From an uncultured Opitutaceae bacterium (GTDB taxonomy: Bacteria; Verrucomicrobiota; Verrucomicrobiia; Opitutales; Opitutaceae), in the NCBI GenBank assembly GCA_903885525.1, contig CAISJA010000134.1, positions 1 to 8,634 on the forward strand: DNA of 8,634 nt, given 5' to 3'. Of the stretch, positions 6,101-8,634 are shown piece by piece. Within the stretch, counting starts at the first letter, position 1, and the number at the start of each line of letters is the position of its first letter. Under the pieces are notes generated by a model that had not been told where the DNA came from, did no database searches, and worked only from the letters and a program-made list of their open reading frames with translations. Made by a program: the position numbers and the translations under genes.

Positions 6101-7360
6101 ATGGACCAGCCTCCCAACGAACTGCCCTTCCCCGTGCCGGCCGGCCGCCGCCTCGCGCTGCGGCTCATCGGGGTGGGCGGGGGCGGCTCCAATGCCGTTG
6201 ACCGTCTGAAGCGCGAGAACCTCGAGGGCCTCCAGCTCGCTGTGGTCAACACCGACCTCAAGGCGCTCGAAGCCTCGCCCGTGGCGGACAAGCTTCTGCT
6301 GGGCGCGCAGGTGACGCGCGGACTCAGCGCGGGCGGCGATCCCGAGCTCGGGCGCGCCGCCGCCACCGCGGACACGGACAAGCTGGCGGAGCTGGTGGGC
6401 GGGGCCGACCTGGTGTTCCTGGTGGCCGGACTGGGCGGCGGCACCGGCTCCGGCGCCGCCCCGGTGCTGGCCGAAACGGCGGTGGAGGCCGGCGCGCTCG
6501 TCATCGCCTTCGTCACCCTGCCCTTTTCCTTCGAGGGCGGCCGCCGCCGCCAGCAGGCGGAGGAGGCGCTGGCGGAGCTGCGCAGCCACTGCCACGCCGT
6601 GATCCCGCTGGCCAACGACCTGTTGCTGCAGGAAGGCAGCGACCAGACCAGCGTGCTCGATGCCTTTGCCCGCGCCGATGAGTGGATCGCCCGCGGCGTG
6701 AAATCCATCTGGGCCATGCTCACGCGCACCGGTCTGGTCAACCTCGACTTTGCCGCGCTCCGCCAAGGCTTTCAGCAGCGCGGAGGCAAGACGCTGTTCG
6801 GACTGGGAGTGGGCGGCGACGGGCCGGCCGCTTTCGAGGACCTCAAAAACTGTCCGCTCCTGCACACGCCCGAATTCGCCCGGAAGGCCGACCGCCTCAT
6901 GGTGAACATCACCGGCGGCCCCGAGCTGAGCCTCTCCCAGGTCAACGCCCTCATGACCGCCGTCACCGGCGAGTTTGGCAGCGACGCCCATGTCATCATG
7001 GGAGCTGCGATCGACGAGACGCGGCCCGGCCGGGTGGATATCTGCGTCCTGGGCACCACGGAATTGGGCGGAAAGAATTTCACTCGCCGTCCGGCCCCGC
7101 CGCCGTCCCGGCGGAACGAGAAGGCTCCCGCCGCTCCCCGCGCCCCGGCGGCGGCATCCGCAACCGCCGGCGTGGCCGCACCCCGTGCCGGGCGCGCTGA
7201 GGCCGCCGATCCCTCCCACCCGCAGCAGGAGGAATTCGGCTTCGGTGGTGACACGGCCCAGAACCGCGGCTCGTTCGACAAGTCCGACCGCAACCTCTTC
7301 GAGGGACAGGACCTCGACGTGCCGACCTACCTGCGCAAGGGCATCAAGATCAGCGTGTGA
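6101..7360 (+). CDS. ftsZ: FtsZ, tubulin-like cell division GTPase, divergent
   Basis: Cytoplasmic GTPase that polymerises into the Z ring. The ATG at 6101 gives 419 residues; no clear Shine-Dalgarno precedes it, so coupling to ftsA is likely. GTPase domain about 18-322: LIGVGGGGSNAV (22-33), VNTD (49-52), SAGGDPELG (76-84), GGGTGSG (112-118), PFSFEGGRRR (141-150), IPLANDLLL (168-176), GLVNLDFAALR (211-221, T7 loop), MVNITGG (267-273). A proline/alanine-rich linker (about 323-400) leads to the conserved C-terminal peptide DLDVPTYLRKGIKI (404-417), which binds FtsA in the family. Odd residues: Ala219 where the second catalytic Asp of N.D..D should be, Ser117 giving a tubulin-type GGGTGSG, Leu140 for the usual Lys in TKPF, and Leu174 for the usual Arg/Lys of ND(R/K)L. 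Position after ftsA makes this the main FtsZ here. Confidence 0.95.
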   Translation: MDQPPNELPFPVPAGRRLALRLIGVGGGGSNAVDRLKRENLEGLQLAVVNTDLKALEASPVADKLLLGAQVTRGLSAGGDPELGRAAATADTDKLAELVGGADLVFLVAGLGGGTGSGAAPVLAETAVEAGALVIAFVTLPFSFEGGRRRQQAEEALAELRSHCHAVIPLANDLLLQEGSDQTSVLDAFARADEWIARGVKSIWAMLTRTGLVNLDFAALRQGFQQRGGKTLFGLGVGGDGPAAFEDLKNCPLLHTPEFARKADRLMVNITGGPELSLSQVNALMTAVTGEFGSDAHVIMGAAIDETRPGRVDICVLGTTELGGKNFTRRPAPPPSRRNEKAPAAPRAPAAASATAGVAAPRAGRAEAADPSHPQQEEFGFGGDTAQNRGSFDKSDRNLFEGQDLDVPTYLRKGIKISV

Positions 7361-7379
7361 TCGGGGGCACCGCTGCCGA

Positions 7380-7409
7380 TTGCGCTTTACGCCGCGGCCC
7401 AGGCATAGA
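7380..7409 (+). promoter_or_regulatory. Weak candidate promoter for obg
   Basis: TTGCGC at 7380-7385 and CATAGA at 7404-7409, 18 bases apart, loosely resemble sigma-70 -35 and -10 boxes (three of six matches each). They lie in the only sizeable gap between ftsZ and obg. The match is poor, and obg may simply be read through from the dcw operon. Confidence 0.2.
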
Positions 7410-7420
7410 GTCATGGAGCC

Positions 7421-8452
7421 ATGTTTATCGACGAAACCACCATCAAGGCCCATGCCGGCGACGGCGGGCGCGGCTGCATCAGCTTCCGACGGGAGAAGTT
7501 TGAGCCCTGGGGCGGCCCCAACGGCGGCGATGGCGGCAAGGGGGGCGATGTCATCCTCCGGGGCGACGACGACCAGAACAATCTCATCGATTTCAAGTAC
7601 AAGCCCCATTGGAACGGCCAGCGCGGCGAGCATGGCCAGGGCAAGGATTGCAACGGCCGCGAGGGCCGGGCCGCCATCCTGCGTGTGCCGCTCGGCACGG
7701 TAGTATACGATCTGGCCACGGGCGCGGTGGTGACCGAGATCCTGGCCGACGGGCAGGAGTTCATCCTCTGCCACGGCGGCAAGGGCGGCTTCGGCAACAC
7801 CCGGTTCAAATCATCCGTCAACCGCGCCCCCCGCCAGCATGGGCCCGGCGAACCGGGCGGACAGGGCGAATACCGCCTGGAACTCAAGAGCATCGCCGAC
7901 GTGGGCCTCGTGGGTTTCCCCAACGCGGGCAAGTCCTCCCTCACCAATCTCATCACCAAGGCCCGCCCGCGGGTTGCGGCCTACCCGTTCACCACGCTCC
8001 AGCCGCAGATCGGCATCGTGGAATTCCCGGAGGAGTACGACCGCCTCATCCTCGCTGATGTCCCCGGGCTGATCGCCGGGGCGAGCGAAAACAAGGGCCT
8101 CGGCCATCGTTTCCTCAAGCACCTCGAACGCTGCGCTGTGCTCCTCGTCATTGTCGACCTGGCCGGCACGGATGCCCGCGACCCGCGCGACGACTACAAG
8201 CAGCTCTTGAAGGAGCTGGAGCTCTATGACCCGGCGCTCCTCGACAAGCCCCGTCTCGTGGCCGCGAACAAGATGGATGAGGAGGCGGCGCGGGTGAATC
8301 TCAAGAAGTTCAAGACCCGCTACAAGTCGGTCGATCTGGTGCCGATCTCCTGCCTCTCGGAGGAGGGGATTCCCAAGTTGAAGCAGGAGCTGCTCAAGCG
8401 CGTCCGCCGCCTGCGCAAGAAGGCCCGGAAGGCAGCTCCGCCCGCGGCCTAG
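7421..8452 (+). CDS. obg: Obg/CgtA, ribosome-associated GTPase
   Basis: Essential GTPase that acts in 50S ribosome subunit maturation and stress signalling (family knowledge). 343 residues. The N-terminal glycine-rich Obg fold (1-158) shows HAGDGGRGCISFRREKF (11-27), GGPNGGDGGKGGDV (31-44) and GGKGGFGN (119-126). The G domain (about 159-330) has G1 GFPNAGKS (165-172), switch-I Thr191/192, G3 DVPG (213-216), G4 NKMD (283-286) and G5 near SCLSEEG (310-316). The protein ends with a basic Lys/Arg tail and lacks the C-terminal OCT domain seen in Firmicutes and Actinobacteria. ATG 7421 is chosen because MFIDETTIKAHAGDGG is the usual family N-terminus; the only Shine-Dalgarno-like string, GGAG at 7415-7418, is unusually close. 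A separate promoter is possible but weakly supported. Confidence 0.98.
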   Translation: MFIDETTIKAHAGDGGRGCISFRREKFEPWGGPNGGDGGKGGDVILRGDDDQNNLIDFKYKPHWNGQRGEHGQGKDCNGREGRAAILRVPLGTVVYDLATGAVVTEILADGQEFILCHGGKGGFGNTRFKSSVNRAPRQHGPGEPGGQGEYRLELKSIADVGLVGFPNAGKSSLTNLITKARPRVAAYPFTTLQPQIGIVEFPEEYDRLILADVPGLIAGASENKGLGHRFLKHLERCAVLLVIVDLAGTDARDPRDDYKQLLKELELYDPALLDKPRLVAANKMDEEAARVNLKKFKTRYKSVDLVPISCLSEEGIPKLKQELLKRVRRLRKKARKAAPPAA

Positions 8453-8581
8453 CCCGGATCGACCCGCCCTTGCGACCCGCCCCTCCTTCGGAAAGGGCCG
8501 GCCGGAGGCGGCCGCCGCGGATAAGGGCTGGCGTCCGCGCCCCTTCCCGGCAGAATCTCGCCGTCGCAGGGAGCGAACCCC
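8453..8581. other. GC-rich intergenic gap between obg and the next gene
   Basis: 129 bases with no open frame of note. A five-pair inverted repeat GGCCG/CGGCC at 8496-8513 and CCTT/AAGG around CGGA at 8485-8496 could form short hairpins, but no T-run follows, so neither is a standard intrinsic terminator. The gap ends with a good ribosome binding site for the following gene. Confidence 0.4.
8568..8573 (+). promoter_or_regulatory. Ribosome binding site for the gene starting at 8582
   Basis: AGGGAG lies eight bases before ATG 8582. It is the clearest sign that a real gene begins here despite only 53 bases of it being visible. Confidence 0.6.
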
Positions 8582-8634
8582 ATGACCACCCAGCCGCTAC
8601 GTGAATCCGCCCGCCGCGCCGGCCGGGTGGTGTA
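8582..8634 (+). CDS. proB: Start of a gene, possibly glutamate 5-kinase (3' end missing)
   Basis: Only 17 codons are visible: MTTQPLRESARRAGRVV. The pattern of a short polar leader, then RESARRAGRVV, matches the N-terminus of glutamate 5-kinase, which usually runs into VVKLGSS or VVKIGTG, the phosphate-binding start of an amino-acid kinase fold. obg is followed by proB (and proA) in many bacteria, which supports the guess. If correct, it would phosphorylate glutamate in the first step of proline synthesis. A good Shine-Dalgarno lies at 8568-8573. The fragment is too short for certainty; another gene with a similar N-terminus cannot be excluded. Confidence 0.55.
   Translation, partial: MTTQPLRESARRAGRVV

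Noticed and set aside
4786..6741. Long open frame on the minus strand opposite ftsA and ftsZ
   Set aside because: High GC makes stops rare in antisense frames. Its translation is low-complexity, with no recognisable domain, and both strands cannot plausibly be coding over two conserved genes.
7360..7380. Hairpin after ftsZ as a transcription terminator
   Set aside because: ATCGG and CCGAT pair at the ends, or GGCA and TGCC inside, but the stem is short and no T-run follows.
5981..7774. Long minus-strand frame opposite ftsZ and obg
   Set aside because: It mirrors the codon bias of the + strand genes and crosses the ftsZ-obg gap with no ribosome binding site or motif of its own.

Overview
The window is the 3' half of a bacterial dcw (division and cell wall) cluster, followed by the GTPase gene obg and the first codons of a further gene. 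All genes lie on the + strand and are very GC-rich, with mostly G or C at third codon positions. Order: ftsW (5' end outside the window), murG, murB, ddl, ftsQ, ftsA, ftsZ, obg, then a start that resembles proB (3' end outside). The gene set indicates a Gram-negative-type, peptidoglycan-making, FtsZ-dividing bacterium. High GC, divergent FtsZ/FtsA motifs and an Obg without a C-terminal extension suggest the Verrucomicrobia, perhaps the Opitutaceae. That placement is an inference from general resemblance, not from a search.

Positions 1-7360 look like one tightly packed transcription unit. ftsW/murG, murG/murB and ddl/ftsQ overlap by ATGA and murB/ddl by GTGA; ftsQ/ftsA overlap by 11 bases and ftsA/ftsZ are 7 bases apart. 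Together the genes cover the end of lipid II synthesis (MurG), two cytoplasmic precursor steps (MurB makes UDP-MurNAc, Ddl makes D-Ala-D-Ala), septal glycan polymerisation (FtsW), and the divisome core (FtsQ, FtsA, FtsZ). The usual murC between murG and murB is absent. A 60-base gap (7361-7420) separates ftsZ from obg, and a 129-base GC-rich gap (8453-8581) separates obg from the next gene.

This is mainly a conserved housekeeping locus; I see no mobile element, CRISPR array, RNA gene or defence system. Points worth a second look are: (1) murG as written is broken by an apparent one-base loss near 1831-1843, although its true stop is recoverable and overlaps murB; (2) FtsZ has Ala in place of the second catalytic Asp of the T7 loop, plus a tubulin-like GGGTGSG and other substitutions; (3) murC is missing from its usual slot; (4) MurB has Cys at the catalytic Ser position; (5) FtsA has altered nucleotide-binding motifs. 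No stretch longer than 300 bases lacks a gene.
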